Assembly (NCBI RefSeq): GCF_001482405.1
Contig: NZ_LPXO01000007.1
Coordinates: forward strand, 129,001-193,000
Direction: 5' to 3'
Origin: Pseudoponticoccus marisrubri
GTDB lineage: Bacteria > Pseudomonadota > Alphaproteobacteria > Rhodobacterales > Rhodobacteraceae
Length of the DNA: 64,000 nt
Shown here: positions 25,232 through 34,140 of the stretch, in pieces
How the letters are laid out: the number at the start of each line of letters is the position of its first letter
How positions within the stretch are numbered: the first letter of the stretch is position 1
Notes under the pieces: generated by a model
The model's input: only the letters and a program-made list of their open reading frames with translations
Database searches by the model: none
What the model was told of the DNA's origin: nothing
Made by a program: the position numbers and the translations under genes

Positions 25232-26434
25232 ATGGACGCGCTGATTTGTGATGGCATCCGGACGCCGATCGGACGGTATGGCGGGGCTCTGTCCTCGGTC
25301 CGTGCCGATGACCTGGCCGCGCTGCCCATCGCCGCGCTGATGCAGCGCAATACCGGCGTGAACTGGGAAGCGGTGGACGAGGTGATCTACGGCGCCGCCA
25401 ACCAGGCGGGCGAGGACAACCGCAACGTCGCACGCATGGCAGCGCTGCTGGCCGGGCTGCCCGAAAGCGTGCCCGGAACCACGGTGAACCGGCTTTGCGC
25501 CAGCGGCATGGACGCGGTGGGCTTTGCCGCCCGCGGCATCAAGGCCGGCGATTACGAGCTGACCATCGCCGGCGGCGTCGAGAGCATGAGCCGCGCCCCC
25601 TTCGTCATGCCCAAGCCCGAGGCGGCCTTCACCCGGTCGAACGCGGTCTATGACACGACGATCGGTTGGCGCTTCGTGAACCCCAAGATGAAGGCGCAGT
25701 ACGACACCCATTCCATGCCCGAGACGGCCGACAACGTGGCGGCCGATTTCGACGTCAGCCGCGCCGACCAGGACGCCTTTGCCGCGCGCAGCCAGGCCCG
25801 GTGGGAGGCCGCGCAGCAGGCCGGGCTGTTCGCCGACGAGATCGTGCCGGTCGAGGTGCCGCAGCGCAAGGGCGACCCGGTGATCGTCGACCGTGACGAA
25901 CATCCCCGCCCCGGCACCACGGCCGAGAAGCTGGCCGGGCTGCGCGGCGTGAACGGCCCGGACCTGAGCGTGACCGCCGGCAATGCCAGCGGCGTCAATG
26001 ACGGTGCCGCCGCGCTGCTGGTCGCCAGCGAGACGGCGGCCCGCACCCATGGCCTGACGCCGATGGCCCGCGTGCTGGGCATGGCCTCGGCCGGGGTGGC
26101 GCCGCGCATCATGGGGATCGGCCCGGTGCCCGCCAGCCGCAAGATCCTCGATCGGCTGGGGCTGACCATCGACCGGATGGACGTGATCGAGCTGAACGAG
26201 GCCTTTGCCGCGCAGGGGCTGGCGACGCTGCGCCAGCTGGGCGTAGCCGATGACGACCCGCGGGTGAACCCGCAGGGCGGCGCCATCGCCATGGGCCACC
26301 CGCTGGGCATGTCCGGCGCGCGGCTCGTGCTGAGCGCGGCCCACCAGTTGAAACGCGGCGGCGGGCGCTATGCGCTCTGCACCATGTGTGTCGGTGTCGG
26401 CCAGGGCGCCGCGCTGATCCTCGAACGTGTCTGA
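25232..26434 (+). CDS. paaJ: Acetyl-CoA acyltransferase, probable 3-oxoadipyl-CoA thiolase
   Basis: 400 residues, the thiolase length. Active-site elements: nucleophile in NRLCASGMDAVG, ELNEAFAAQGL, the His motif AMGHPLGMSGARL and the second Cys in CTMCVGVGQGAAL. It opens the paa operon, so the likely job is cleavage of 3-oxoadipyl-CoA to acetyl-CoA and succinyl-CoA, the final step shared by phenylacetate and beta-ketoadipate routes. Such thiolases are named paaJ or pcaF; the context favours paaJ. The next gene follows after 12 bases. Confidence 0.9.
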   Translation: MDALICDGIRTPIGRYGGALSSVRADDLAALPIAALMQRNTGVNWEAVDEVIYGAANQAGEDNRNVARMAALLAGLPESVPGTTVNRLCASGMDAVGFAARGIKAGDYELTIAGGVESMSRAPFVMPKPEAAFTRSNAVYDTTIGWRFVNPKMKAQYDTHSMPETADNVAADFDVSRADQDAFAARSQARWEAAQQAGLFADEIVPVEVPQRKGDPVIVDRDEHPRPGTTAEKLAGLRGVNGPDLSVTAGNASGVNDGAAALLVASETAARTHGLTPMARVLGMASAGVAPRIMGIGPVPASRKILDRLGLTIDRMDVIELNEAFAAQGLATLRQLGVADDDPRVNPQGGAIAMGHPLGMSGARLVLSAAHQLKRGGGRYALCTMCVGVGQGAALILERV

Positions 26435-26446
26435 AGGAGGCAGTCC

Positions 26447-27424
26447 ATGTACGCACAGATGATCAAGTCCGAAGCGACGCAGGAAGACCCCGAGAAGCTG
26501 ACCGCCTTCCAGGCGCGGATCGACGCGGGCGAGAAGATCGAGCCCAAGGACTGGATGCCCGCGGGCTATCGCAAGACGCTGATCCGCCAGATCGGCCAGC
26601 ACGCCCATTCCGAGATCGTCGGCCAGCTGCCCGAGGGCAACTGGATCACCCGCGCCCCCACGCTGGAGCGCAAGGCGATCCTGCTGGCCAAGGTGCAGGA
26701 CGAGGCGGGCCACGGCCTCTATCTCTACTGCGCGGCCGAGACGCTGGGCGTCAGCCGCGACGAGCTGACCGAGATGCTGCTGGACGGGCGGATGAAATAC
26801 TCGTCCATCTTCAACTACCCCACCCTGACCTGGGCCGACATGGGCGCGGTGGGCTGGCTGGTCGATGGCGCGGCCATCATGAACCAGGTGCCGCTGCAGC
26901 GCACCAGCTTTGGCCCCTATTCGCGCGCCATGATCCGCATCTGCAAGGAAGAAAGCTTCCACCAGCGGCAGGGCTACGACATCATGATGAAGATGGCCCA
27001 GGGCACGCCGGCGCAGAAGAAGATGGCGCAGGATGCGCTGAACCGCTTCTGGTACCCCTCGCTGATGATGTTCGGCCCCTCGGACAAGGACTCGGTGCAT
27101 TCCGAGCAGTCCATGGCGTGGAAGATCAAGATGAACACCAATGACGAGCTGCGCCAGAAATTCGTCGACCAGACCGTGCCGCAGGCGGAATATCTCGGCC
27201 TGACCGTGCCCGACCCGGACCTGACCTGGAACGAGGAGACCGGGCATTACGACTTCACCCAGCCCGACTGGTCCGAGTTCTTCGACGTGCTGAAGGGCAA
27301 CGGCCCGTGCAACCGGGAACGGCTGGCCGCGCGCAACAAGGCCTGGGATGACGGCAAATGGGTGCGCGACGGGCTGCTGGCCCATGCCGAGAAGAAGGCC
27401 GCGCGCCGGATGGCGGCCGAGTAA
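26447..27424 (+). CDS. paaA: Phenylacetyl-CoA 1,2-epoxidase catalytic subunit PaaA
   Basis: 325 residues. The ferritin-like diiron motifs are [19 protein letters not shown] (first E-x-x-H) and [17 protein letters not shown] (second E-x-x-H), with carboxylates at the N-terminal helix (ERKAILLAK). PaaA holds the di-iron site that epoxidises phenylacetyl-CoA. Overlong extras are absent and the C-terminus ([20 protein letters not shown]) is typical. Ribosome site AAGGAGGCAGTCC. Confidence 0.97.
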   Translation: MYAQMIKSEATQEDPEKLTAFQARIDAGEKIEPKDWMPAGYRKTLIRQIGQHAHSEIVGQLPEGNWITRAPTLERKAILLAKVQDEAGHGLYLYCAAETLGVSRDELTEMLLDGRMKYSSIFNYPTLTWADMGAVGWLVDGAAIMNQVPLQRTSFGPYSRAMIRICKEESFHQRQGYDIMMKMAQGTPAQKKMAQDALNRFWYPSLMMFGPSDKDSVHSEQSMAWKIKMNTNDELRQKFVDQTVPQAEYLGLTVPDPDLTWNEETGHYDFTQPDWSEFFDVLKGNGPCNRERLAARNKAWDDGKWVRDGLLAHAEKKAARRMAAE

Positions 27425-27434
27425 GAGAGACCCG

Positions 27435-27833
27435 ATGGAGGCCCCGACCCCCCTTCTGCGCGGCCTGCTGATGATCTGCGTCGCCTTCTTTGCCTGCATG
27501 GGCGCGGCGCATTTCTTCGGGCTGAAGATCCCCGTCCTGTTCGTCTACTGGGACCCGCCGTTCTACGCCTACCAGGACAAGATCATCGCCTTCACGCTGG
27601 TCACCTACATGGCGCTGTTCTTCGGGGCCGCCCGGCACCGCGTCATGGTGCCCTACGCGCTTGTCTCGATCTGGGCCACCGTCATCGGGCTGGCGCTGGT
27701 GAACCTGTCCGACGCGCTGGCGCAGGTGCTGAACGGCGGGGGCACCCTGGCCTACTGGCTGATCACGGCTGCCTTCGGCGGCCTGGCCGCCATCCTGACC
27801 TTGATTTGGGTCCGCGACGCAAAAGCGCGCTGA
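27435..27833 (+). CDS. Four-helix membrane protein inside the paa operon
   Basis: 132 residues with hydrophobic segments at about 8-28, 48-64, 70-91 and 104-125. It contains FYAYQDKIIAFTLVTYMALFFG and VPYALVSIWATVIGLALVNL; the tail is basic (RDAKAR). It lies between paaA and paaB, where enzyme operons from other groups have no membrane gene. It could help uptake, retention or membrane association, but nothing in the sequence proves a role. I do not recognise the family. Confidence 0.75.
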   Translation: MEAPTPLLRGLLMICVAFFACMGAAHFFGLKIPVLFVYWDPPFYAYQDKIIAFTLVTYMALFFGAARHRVMVPYALVSIWATVIGLALVNLSDALAQVLNGGGTLAYWLITAAFGGLAAILTLIWVRDAKAR

Positions 27834-27853
27834 CCACCGGAGGAGAAACGACC

Positions 27854-28192
27854 ATGAGTTCCCCGAACGCCGCCTATCCGGACACGCCGGACACCAACGC
27901 CAAACCCAAGCGCCATGAATGGCCGCTGTGGGAGATCTTCATCCGTGGCCAGCATGGCATGAGCCACCGCCACGTGGGCAGCCTGCACGCCCCCGATGCC
28001 GAGATGGCGATCAAGAACGCCCGCGACGTCTATACCCGTCGCAACGAGGGCGTCAGCATCTGGGTGGTCGAGGCGCGGCATATCGCGGCCTCCTCGCCCT
28101 CTGACAAGGGTCCGCTCTACGAGCCCTCCGAGAGCAAGGTCTACCGCCACCCGACCTTCTTCGACATTCCCGAAGACGTAGGGGCAATGTGA
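27854..28192 (+). CDS. paaB: Phenylacetyl-CoA epoxidase subunit PaaB
   Basis: 112 residues. WPLWEIFIRGQHGMSHRHVGSLHAPDAEMAIKNARDVYTRRNEGVSIWVV is the PaaB core, needed to bind PaaA-PaaC heterodimers into the larger complex. The N-terminus (about 1-22) is a short disordered extension. Preceded by GGAGGAGAAACGACC. Its TGA overlaps the paaC ATG by one base (TGATG), a coupled pair. Confidence 0.95.
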   Translation: MSSPNAAYPDTPDTNAKPKRHEWPLWEIFIRGQHGMSHRHVGSLHAPDAEMAIKNARDVYTRRNEGVSIWVVEARHIAASSPSDKGPLYEPSESKVYRHPTFFDIPEDVGAM

Positions 28193-28953
28193 TGACACGC
28201 GACGAGGCATTCTTCGAATTCCTGTGCCGCATGGGCGACAACACGCTGGTGCTGGGGCATCGGGTCAGCGAATGGTGCGGCCACGCGCCGGTGCTGGAAG
28301 AGGATATCGCGCTGGCCAACACGGCGCTGGACCTGATCGGGCAGACGCAGATGTGGCTGGGCCTGGCCGCCGAGATCGAGGGCGACGGCCGTTCGGCCGA
28401 TGACCTCGCCATGCTGCGCGACGCCTGGGATTTTCGCAACGTGCTGCTGGCCGAACAGCCCAATGGCGATTTCGGCCAGACCATGATGCGGCAATACCTG
28501 TTCGACCAGTACCACCTGCTGATGCTGCAGGCGCTGGCGGGCTCCTCGGACGAGCGGGTCGCCGGCATCGCCGCCAAGTCGGTCAAGGAAGTGGCCTACC
28601 ACGTGGAACGCTCGCGCGACACCGTGGTGGGTCTGGGCGACGGCACCTCGGAAAGCCATCGGCGGATGCAGGCCGCGCTGGACCTGCTCTACCCTTACGT
28701 GGGCGAGATGTTCGAAAGCGATGCGGTCGACGCGGCGATGGAAGAGGCCGGCATCGCGCCCGACCCCGCCAGCCTGCGCGACGCCTATGACGCGGCGCTG
28801 ACCCAGACCATGGCCGAGGCCACGCTGACCCTGCCCGACAGCCGCTTTGCCCATTCCGGCGGCCGCACCGGTTTCCGCCATACCGAGCATCTGGGCCACA
28901 TGCTGACCCAGATGCAGTGGCTGCAGCGCGCCTATCCGGGGGCCACGTGGTAG
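28192..28953 (+). CDS. paaC: Phenylacetyl-CoA epoxidase subunit PaaC
   Basis: 253 residues. The PaaC ferritin-like fold starts with FEFLCRMGDNTLVLGHRVSEWCGHAPVLEEDIALANTALDLIGQ and has the VAYHVERSRDTVVGLGDGTSESH segment. PaaC does not hold iron but pairs with PaaA and shapes the active site. ATG chosen at 28192 rather than the GTG at 28189, because it overlaps the paaB stop. Ends one base before the paaD ATG. Confidence 0.96.
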   Translation: MTRDEAFFEFLCRMGDNTLVLGHRVSEWCGHAPVLEEDIALANTALDLIGQTQMWLGLAAEIEGDGRSADDLAMLRDAWDFRNVLLAEQPNGDFGQTMMRQYLFDQYHLLMLQALAGSSDERVAGIAAKSVKEVAYHVERSRDTVVGLGDGTSESHRRMQAALDLLYPYVGEMFESDAVDAAMEEAGIAPDPASLRDAYDAALTQTMAEATLTLPDSRFAHSGGRTGFRHTEHLGHMLTQMQWLQRAYPGATW

Positions 28954-28954
28954 G

Positions 28955-29413
28955 ATGAAACCAACCGAGGCACAGATCTGGGACTGGCTCGACCAGGTGC
29001 CCGATCCCGAGATCCCCGTGATCTCGGTCGTGGATCTGGGCATCGTGCGCGACGTGGCCTGGCAGGATGACACGCTGGAGGTGGCGGTGACGCCCACCTA
29101 TTCCGGCTGCCCGGCCACCAGCGTGATCTCGATGGATATCGAGACCGCGCTGCGCGATCGCGGGGTGGAGCAGATCCGCATCCGCACGCAGATCGCGCCG
29201 CCTTGGACCACCGACTGGCTGAGCGACAAGGGGCGTGCCAAGCTCGAAGCATACGGCATCGCGCCGCCCTCGCCCGCCGGCGGGCCCGAGAAATGCCCGC
29301 ATTGCGGATCGGCAGACGTGGTCCGCGTCAGCCAGTTCGGCTCGACCCCCTGCAAGGCCCATTGGCGCTGCAACGCCTGCCTGGAGCCCTTCGACTATTT
29401 CAAATGCATCTGA
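28955..29413 (+). CDS. paaD: PaaD, DUF59-type Fe-S assembly factor
   Basis: 152 residues. An N-terminal MIP18/DUF59 domain (VPDPEIPVISVVDLGIVRDVAW; TYSGCPATSVI) is followed by a four-Cys zinc or iron ribbon CPHCGSADVV...CNACLEPFDYFKC. PaaD is thought to help assemble the metal centre of the epoxidase reductase or catalytic subunits. It follows paaC after one base and overlaps nothing. Confidence 0.95.
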   Translation: MKPTEAQIWDWLDQVPDPEIPVISVVDLGIVRDVAWQDDTLEVAVTPTYSGCPATSVISMDIETALRDRGVEQIRIRTQIAPPWTTDWLSDKGRAKLEAYGIAPPSPAGGPEKCPHCGSADVVRVSQFGSTPCKAHWRCNACLEPFDYFKCI

Positions 29414-29426
29414 GGAGACCCGCCCG

Positions 29427-30497
29427 ATGCCGCGTTTCCACGAACTGACCGTCACGGATGTCAAGAAGACCATCCGCGACGCGGTGGTCGTGACGCTGAA
29501 GCCCGCCAATGGCGCCGCGTTCGACTTCATCCAGGGCCAGTACCTGACCTTCCGCCGAGACTTTGACGGCACCGAGATCCGCCGCTCCTACTCGATCTGC
29601 GCCGGCCGCGACGAAGGCATCCTGCAGGTCGGCATCAAGAAGGTCGATGGCGGCGCCTTCTCGACCTGGGCCAATGAGGAGCTGCAGCCCGGCATGGTGC
29701 TGGAAGCGATGGAGCCCATGGGCAGCTTTCACACGCCGCTCGATGCCGCGCAGGCGCGCAGCTACCTGGGCTTTGCCGGCGGCTCGGGCATCACGCCGGT
29801 CCTGTCGATCCTCAAGACCGTGCTCGCCGCCGAGCCACGCTCGGATTTCACGCTGGTCTACGCCAATCGCGGCGTGAACACGATCATGTTCCGCGAGGAG
29901 CTGGAGGATCTCAAGAACCGCTACATGGGCCGGTTGAACGTGATCCACGTGCTGGAATCCGACGCCCAGGACATCGAGCTGTTCCAGGGCCGCGTCGATG
30001 CCGAGAAATGCGAGGCACTCTTCGCGCACTGGATCGACGTGGAAAATGTCGAGACGGCCTTCATCTGCGGCCCCGAGCCGATGATGCTGGGCATCGCCGC
30101 GGCGCTGAAGTCGCACGGGCTGAGCGATGACCAGATCAAGTTCGAGCTTTTCGCCAGCGCCCAGCCCGGCCGGGTGACCCGCAAGGCCAGCGCGGCCGGG
30201 GCGGCCAAGGACACGGCCGCCGAGACGCAGGCTACCGTCACGCTGGACGGCGCGACGCGCAGCTTTGCCATGTCCAAGGAGGTCTCGGTGCTGGATGCGG
30301 CGCTCGAGAACGCGCTCGATGCGCCCTATGCCTGCAAGGCCGGCGTCTGTTCGACCTGCCGCTGCAAGGTGCTGGAGGGCGAGGTCGAGATGGTCGCGAA
30401 CCACGCGCTGGAGGATTACGAAGTCGCGCAGGGCTATGTGCTCAGCTGCCAGTCCTTCCCGCTCACCGACCGCGTCACCGTCGATTACGACCAGTAG
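29427..30497 (+). CDS. paaE: PaaE, NADPH-dependent epoxidase reductase
   Basis: 356 residues. An FNR-like flavin domain (IRRSYSICAGRDEG, FAGGSGITPVLSILKTVL) and NAD(P)-binding domain (FICGPEPMMLGIAAAL) are followed by a C-terminal plant-type 2Fe-2S domain: CKAGVCSTCRCKVLEG and the last Cys in SCQSFP. The linker between (about 258-276) is Ala/Lys-rich. It passes electrons from NADPH to PaaA. Ribosome site GAGGAGACCCGCCCG. Confidence 0.96.
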   Translation: MPRFHELTVTDVKKTIRDAVVVTLKPANGAAFDFIQGQYLTFRRDFDGTEIRRSYSICAGRDEGILQVGIKKVDGGAFSTWANEELQPGMVLEAMEPMGSFHTPLDAAQARSYLGFAGGSGITPVLSILKTVLAAEPRSDFTLVYANRGVNTIMFREELEDLKNRYMGRLNVIHVLESDAQDIELFQGRVDAEKCEALFAHWIDVENVETAFICGPEPMMLGIAAALKSHGLSDDQIKFELFASAQPGRVTRKASAAGAAKDTAAETQATVTLDGATRSFAMSKEVSVLDAALENALDAPYACKAGVCSTCRCKVLEGEVEMVANHALEDYEVAQGYVLSCQSFPLTDRVTVDYDQ

Positions 30498-30506
30498 GGG
30501 GCCGCC

Positions 30507-31271
30507 ATGACCGAAGAGATGAACATCGCCGACTATCTCGCGCAGGGCGGCAAGCTTACCAACCCCGCCAACGTGCCGCCGCGCTACCGGGCCGAGCTGA
30601 TGAAGATCATGTCCGCCTTCGTGGACAGCGAGTTGGCCGGGGCGGCGGGCTTTGCCGACGTGATCAATGACGGGCCGGGCATCAAGGAACGCATCGCCGC
30701 CGCGAAAATCGTGCTGGAGAAGACCGACAATGCCGATCGCGTGCTGCGCCTGATGGGCGAGTTCGGCGCCGCGACCGGGCGCTATGTCTCGCACCATCCC
30801 TGGACCGACCGGCTGCCGCGCGAAACCGAACCGGGCCGCACCCGCAGTGCGCATGACATGCGCCTGTCGGTGTTCAACTACCCGCTGGCCGGCTGGACCG
30901 ACGCGGTGACAATGAACCTGGTGATGGGGCTGGCGGTGGACGTGCAGCTGCGCGACCTGGCCCAGGCCTCCTATCAGCCGCTGGCCGAAGCGATCCGCGG
31001 CCTCGCCCCGCGCGAGGCGCGCCATACCGAGCTGGCCGAGGAAGGGCTGGCCCGGCTTGCCGCGCAAGGCCAACGCGCCGCGATCGCCGAGAGCGTCGCC
31101 TATTGGCGTCCGCGTGTCGCCGCGATGTTCGCCGACCCCGCGCCCGAACGCATGGCCCAGCTGCGCGGCTGGGGACTGCGCCATGCCGATGCGGCGCAGA
31201 TGCGCGCGGCGTGGGAGGGGGCGCTGGACGAGGCGCTGGCCCGGGTCGACAGCGCCGCGGTCGCCGCCTGA
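30507..31271 (+). CDS. Extra PaaA/PaaC-like ferritin-fold protein with incomplete diiron site
   Basis: 254 residues, of the phenylacetic-acid-catabolic (ferritin-like) superfamily. Compared with PaaA, the second E-x-x-H is kept (REARHTELAEEG) but the first reads EKTD in the place of EAGH, so a metal ligand is missing. It has the FNYPLAGWTDAVTMNL helix. It is the last gene of the paa operon after paaE, nine bases away. It may be an additional inactive scaffold subunit or a separate oxygenase; a paralogue here goes beyond the five-gene standard. Confidence 0.75.
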   Translation: MTEEMNIADYLAQGGKLTNPANVPPRYRAELMKIMSAFVDSELAGAAGFADVINDGPGIKERIAAAKIVLEKTDNADRVLRLMGEFGAATGRYVSHHPWTDRLPRETEPGRTRSAHDMRLSVFNYPLAGWTDAVTMNLVMGLAVDVQLRDLAQASYQPLAEAIRGLAPREARHTELAEEGLARLAAQGQRAAIAESVAYWRPRVAAMFADPAPERMAQLRGWGLRHADAAQMRAAWEGALDEALARVDSAAVAA

Positions 31272-31371
31272 GCACGGGCTGGCATCCCGGCCACGGCTGG
31301 TGCAGGATCGCGGGGGCGCGGGGCCGACAGGGCCCCGGCCCGTCCATCCCGACCAAGCGCGAGGCCCGCTC

Positions 31372-32028
31372 ATGACAGACCCCGCCCCGTCCCAGCCGCC
31401 CGCGTCCGTCGCGCCGCGCGCCACGCAGATCGCCGACCGCATCGCCGCCCTGCCCCGCACGCGCGAACGGCTGCTGATCGCCATTGCCGGCCCGCCGGGC
31501 GCCGGCAAGTCGACCCTGGCCGAGGCGGTGACCGAAGCGCTGCAGGCCCGCGGCGAGGCGGCGGTGCTGATGCCCATGGACGGGTTCCACCTCGACAACC
31601 GCCTGCTGGAGCCGCAGGGCCTGCTGCCCCGCAAGGGCGCGCCCGAGACCTTCGATTTCGGCGGCTTCCACGCCACGCTGCGACGGATCCGAAGCGAGCC
31701 GCAGGTGATCCTGCCGGTCTTCGACCGCGCCCGCGAGATCGCCATTGCCGGCGCCGCCGAGATCCGCCCCGACACACAGATCGTGGTGGTCGAGGGCAAT
31801 TACCTCTGCCTCGACGAAGCGCCCTGGCAAGCGCTGGCGATGCTCTGGGATTTCTCGGTCTTCCTCGACGTGCCGGTGGCAGAGCTGGAGCGGCGGCTGG
31901 TCGCGCGCTGGCTGTCCTATGGCCATGATCCCGAGACAGCGCGGCAGAAGGCGATGGGCAACGACATTCCCAATGCGCGCCGCGTCGTGGCCGGGGTCGG
32001 CACGGTCGATCTGCGCCTGAGCGACTGA
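31372..32028 (+). CDS. P-loop nucleoside/sugar kinase family protein
   Basis: 218 residues. Walker A AIAGPPGAGKSTLAEAV, the substrate-side motif MDGFHLDNRLLE and the PRKGAPETFDFGGF segment are typical of the PRK/UDK/PanK-like kinases. VVVEGNYLCLDEAPW is the Walker B region. Members in this group are often found beside fructose transport genes, but not here. The substrate is not known. It comes 100 bases after the paa operon and converges with the flagellin gene. Confidence 0.8.
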   Translation: MTDPAPSQPPASVAPRATQIADRIAALPRTRERLLIAIAGPPGAGKSTLAEAVTEALQARGEAAVLMPMDGFHLDNRLLEPQGLLPRKGAPETFDFGGFHATLRRIRSEPQVILPVFDRAREIAIAGAAEIRPDTQIVVVEGNYLCLDEAPWQALAMLWDFSVFLDVPVAELERRLVARWLSYGHDPETARQKAMGNDIPNARRVVAGVGTVDLRLSD

Positions 32029-32119
32029 GCCGCGGCCCCGGACCGGTCATGGCAGCGCGGCTGCAGACTGGCCCACCCCGAGGGGCGGACCCGTCGCGAT
32101 CAGCCGGGGCGCGATGCCA

Positions 32120-33421
32120 TCAGCCCTGGAACAGCGAGAGCAGCGATTGCGGCGCCCGGTTGGCGATGGAGAGCGCCTGCACGCCCAGCTGCTGCTGGAC
32201 CTGAAGCGCCTGCAACCGGGCCGAAGCCTCCTCCATGTCGGCATCGACCAGCGCGCCGATGCCGGATTTCAGCGCATCGGTCAGCCCTGAGACGAAATCG
32301 GCCTGGGTCTCGATCCGGCCCTGGGCCGAGCCGAAGGCGGCGGCCGAGTCGATGGCGGTCTGCAGCACCCCCTCAATATCGTCCAGCGCACTGTTGGCGC
32401 CGGCCTGCGTGGTCACGTCGACATCGCTGAGATCGGCGAGTCGCCCGCCAATCGTGGTCGTGGCATCGGCCGCGTATTGCTGCACCGTGACGCTGAAGTT
32501 GTCGCCCACATTGTCGATGCCGGTGAAGCTCAGCTGGTTGCCGCTGGCCGTGGCGTCGATCGTGCCCACGTTGTCGGCGCCCAGGTCGGCCTTCATGTAC
32601 TTGTTGAACTGCAGCGCCAGGCCGGCCGCCACATCGGCCATGGTGTCGCCGTCGCGGGCCACGTACTTGATCTCGTTCCGTCCGGTCGTGTTCGCGGGGC
32701 CGTTGCCCGCGGTGGCCGAGATCTCGATCGAGAAGCCCGTGCCGGCCGCCACGGTGTCGGTCGAGGCAGCGCCGAAGGTGGTCGTGCCGCTGGGCGCCGC
32801 CGCCGCGCCGGTCAGCGCCGCGGCCGCGGCATCGCCGAAGCCCGACACGTCGTTGGCGCCCGCCGCCAGCGCGGTCAGGGCCGCCCCGATGGACGAGTCG
32901 CCGGTCCCGAGATCCTGCTTGCCCACCGTGATGTCCGAGGCCGTCACCCCGGTGCCCGAGCGGTCGAGCGAGGCGAGGATGTTGATCTGGCCCGATCCGG
33001 CGGTCTGTTCGGTGTTCGACAGCAGGTTCAGCCCGTTGAACTGCGCCGCGCCCACCACGGCCGAGATCTGGTCGCGCAGCGCGTTGATATCGGCCTGAAT
33101 CTTGTCGCGATCGACATTCTCTTCCTGCGCGGCGACGATCTTGCCCTTGATGTCGGTCAGCAGGTCGGTGACCGTCTCGGCCGCCTGCCGCGCGACCGAG
33201 ACGGTGGACTGGCCGAGGTTGAGGCTGTCCGAGATGCCCTTGAACCCTTTCACATCCGCATCCATCACCTTGGCGATGGCCCAGACCGCGGAATTGTCCT
33301 TGGCGGTGGCGACGCGCTTGCCGGTCGAGATCTCCTCTTGCGTGTTGGACAGGTTGGTGTTGATCGTCTTGAGGGTCTGCAGCGCGACCATGGCGCCGTT
33401 ATTGGTCAGGATACTAGACAT
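32120..33421 (-). CDS. Flagellin
   Basis: 433 residues. The conserved coiled ends are clear: N-terminal NTNLSNTQEEISTGKRVATAKDNSAVWAIAK and C-terminal IGALVDADMEEASARLQALQVQQQLGVQALSIANRAPQS. The middle (about 170-330) is the variable surface part, rich in Ala, Gly, Thr and Asp. It is secreted by the flagellar export system without a Sec signal. No other flagellar gene is in the window, so this is an isolated flagellin gene beside a phosphorelay cluster. AAGGACAAGAACC precedes the ATG. Confidence 0.92.
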   Translation of the reverse strand: MSSILTNNGAMVALQTLKTINTNLSNTQEEISTGKRVATAKDNSAVWAIAKVMDADVKGFKGISDSLNLGQSTVSVARQAAETVTDLLTDIKGKIVAAQEENVDRDKIQADINALRDQISAVVGAAQFNGLNLLSNTEQTAGSGQINILASLDRSGTGVTASDITVGKQDLGTGDSSIGAALTALAAGANDVSGFGDAAAAALTGAAAAPSGTTTFGAASTDTVAAGTGFSIEISATAGNGPANTTGRNEIKYVARDGDTMADVAAGLALQFNKYMKADLGADNVGTIDATASGNQLSFTGIDNVGDNFSVTVQQYAADATTTIGGRLADLSDVDVTTQAGANSALDDIEGVLQTAIDSAAAFGSAQGRIETQADFVSGLTDALKSGIGALVDADMEEASARLQALQVQQQLGVQALSIANRAPQSLLSLFQG

Positions 33422-33570
33422 GGTTCTTGTCCTTGCTCTTCACGAAGCGCGTTTTGGCGCCGATTTCATCCGCCGCGACCGGCGTGGTTTCGTCGTTTTG
33501 ACGCGTGCAGCCCTTTTGTCCTTCGGTCTGCGCCACCCTTTCTGGTGCGGGCACACCCTCGCCAGATCCT

Positions 33571-33588
33571 GCTAAAAGAAAGCTAAAA
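33571..33588 (-). promoter_or_regulatory. Direct repeat GCTAAAA with 11-base period upstream of flagellin
   Basis: GCTAAAA at 33571-33577 and 33582-33588 (TTTTAGC on the flagellin strand), one helical turn apart, about 150 bases upstream of the flagellin ATG. The spacing suits a regulator binding one face of the DNA. Confidence 0.4.
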
Positions 33589-33659
33589 CCGTGCGGCGCG
33601 GTGCCGGCCAATTGCGCACAATTGTATCTTCCGCGCGCCCGGGGCCGGGCGGCAGACAT

Positions 33660-33695
33660 GAAAACGCGCGGCCGGGCCTGTCGGGCCGCCGCGCG
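33660..33695 (-). terminator. Rho-independent terminator of the phosphorelay cluster
   Basis: On the minus strand, CGCGCGGCGGCCC folds against GGCCCGGCCGCGCG with a short loop and is followed by TTTTC. It lies about 50 bases after the CheY-like gene's stop. Confidence 0.7.
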
Positions 33696-33747
33696 ATCAC
33701 GTTGTCGGAAATGGGACGCAGACCGGCCGCGGCCGGGTCAGGCAGAC

Positions 33748-34140
33748 TCAGGCGGGCTGGGCTGCCGTGGCCGGGGCGGCCAGGATGTCGTGGATCTGCT
33801 GACCCAGCGAGACCGGGTCGAAGGGCTTGGCGATGACGCCGATGGCCCCCTGTTCGAGGAAGCCCGCGATCTCGGTCTTCTGCACGCGGGCGGTCATGAA
33901 GATGGCAGGCACCTCGGCGAGGCCCGGCACGTCGCGCAGCGCGACCAGAAGCTCGGGCCCGCTCATCCCCGGCATCATCACGTCGAGCAGCAGCAGGTCG
34001 GGCGCGATCCCGGCGGCCTGTTGAAGCGCCTCGTCGCCATTGGTGAATTGATGCAATTCGAACTGGCCGGAAAGGGCCAGTGCAAGCTGCGTGATCTCGC
34101 GGATATCCGCGTCATCCTCGACATGCAGGATACGTGTCAC
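33748..34140 (-). CDS. Single-domain response regulator (CheY-like)
   Basis: 130 residues, only a receiver domain. Acidic pocket in VEDDADIRE (Asp9/Asp10), phospho-acceptor Asp53 in LLLLDVMMPGMSGPEL, Thr in IFMTARVQ and Lys in VIAKPFDPVSL. The Pro/Ala-rich tail (AAPATAAQPA) is disordered. It starts in the ATGA overlap with the upstream kinase, so it is translated with it and is a natural partner. With no output domain it may act as a phosphate relay or bind a target such as a flagellar motor or another kinase. Confidence 0.92.
   Translation of the reverse strand: MTRILHVEDDADIREITQLALALSGQFELHQFTNGDEALQQAAGIAPDLLLLDVMMPGMSGPELLVALRDVPGLAEVPAIFMTARVQKTEIAGFLEQGAIGVIAKPFDPVSLGQQIHDILAAPATAAQPA

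Larger units (their letters stand above)
33422..33747. other. 326-base intergenic region between the CheY-like gene and flagellin
   Basis: No gene seen. It holds the flagellin leader, the direct repeat of GCTAAAA, an AATTG-CGCA-CAATT inverted repeat (33610-33623) and, nearer the receiver gene, the terminator of the phosphorelay cluster. Confidence 0.6.

Noticed and set aside
33610-33623. Lac-operator-like AATTG...CAATT site
   Set aside because: Too short to assign to a LacI-type regulator and none is encoded nearby; kept only as a minor note.
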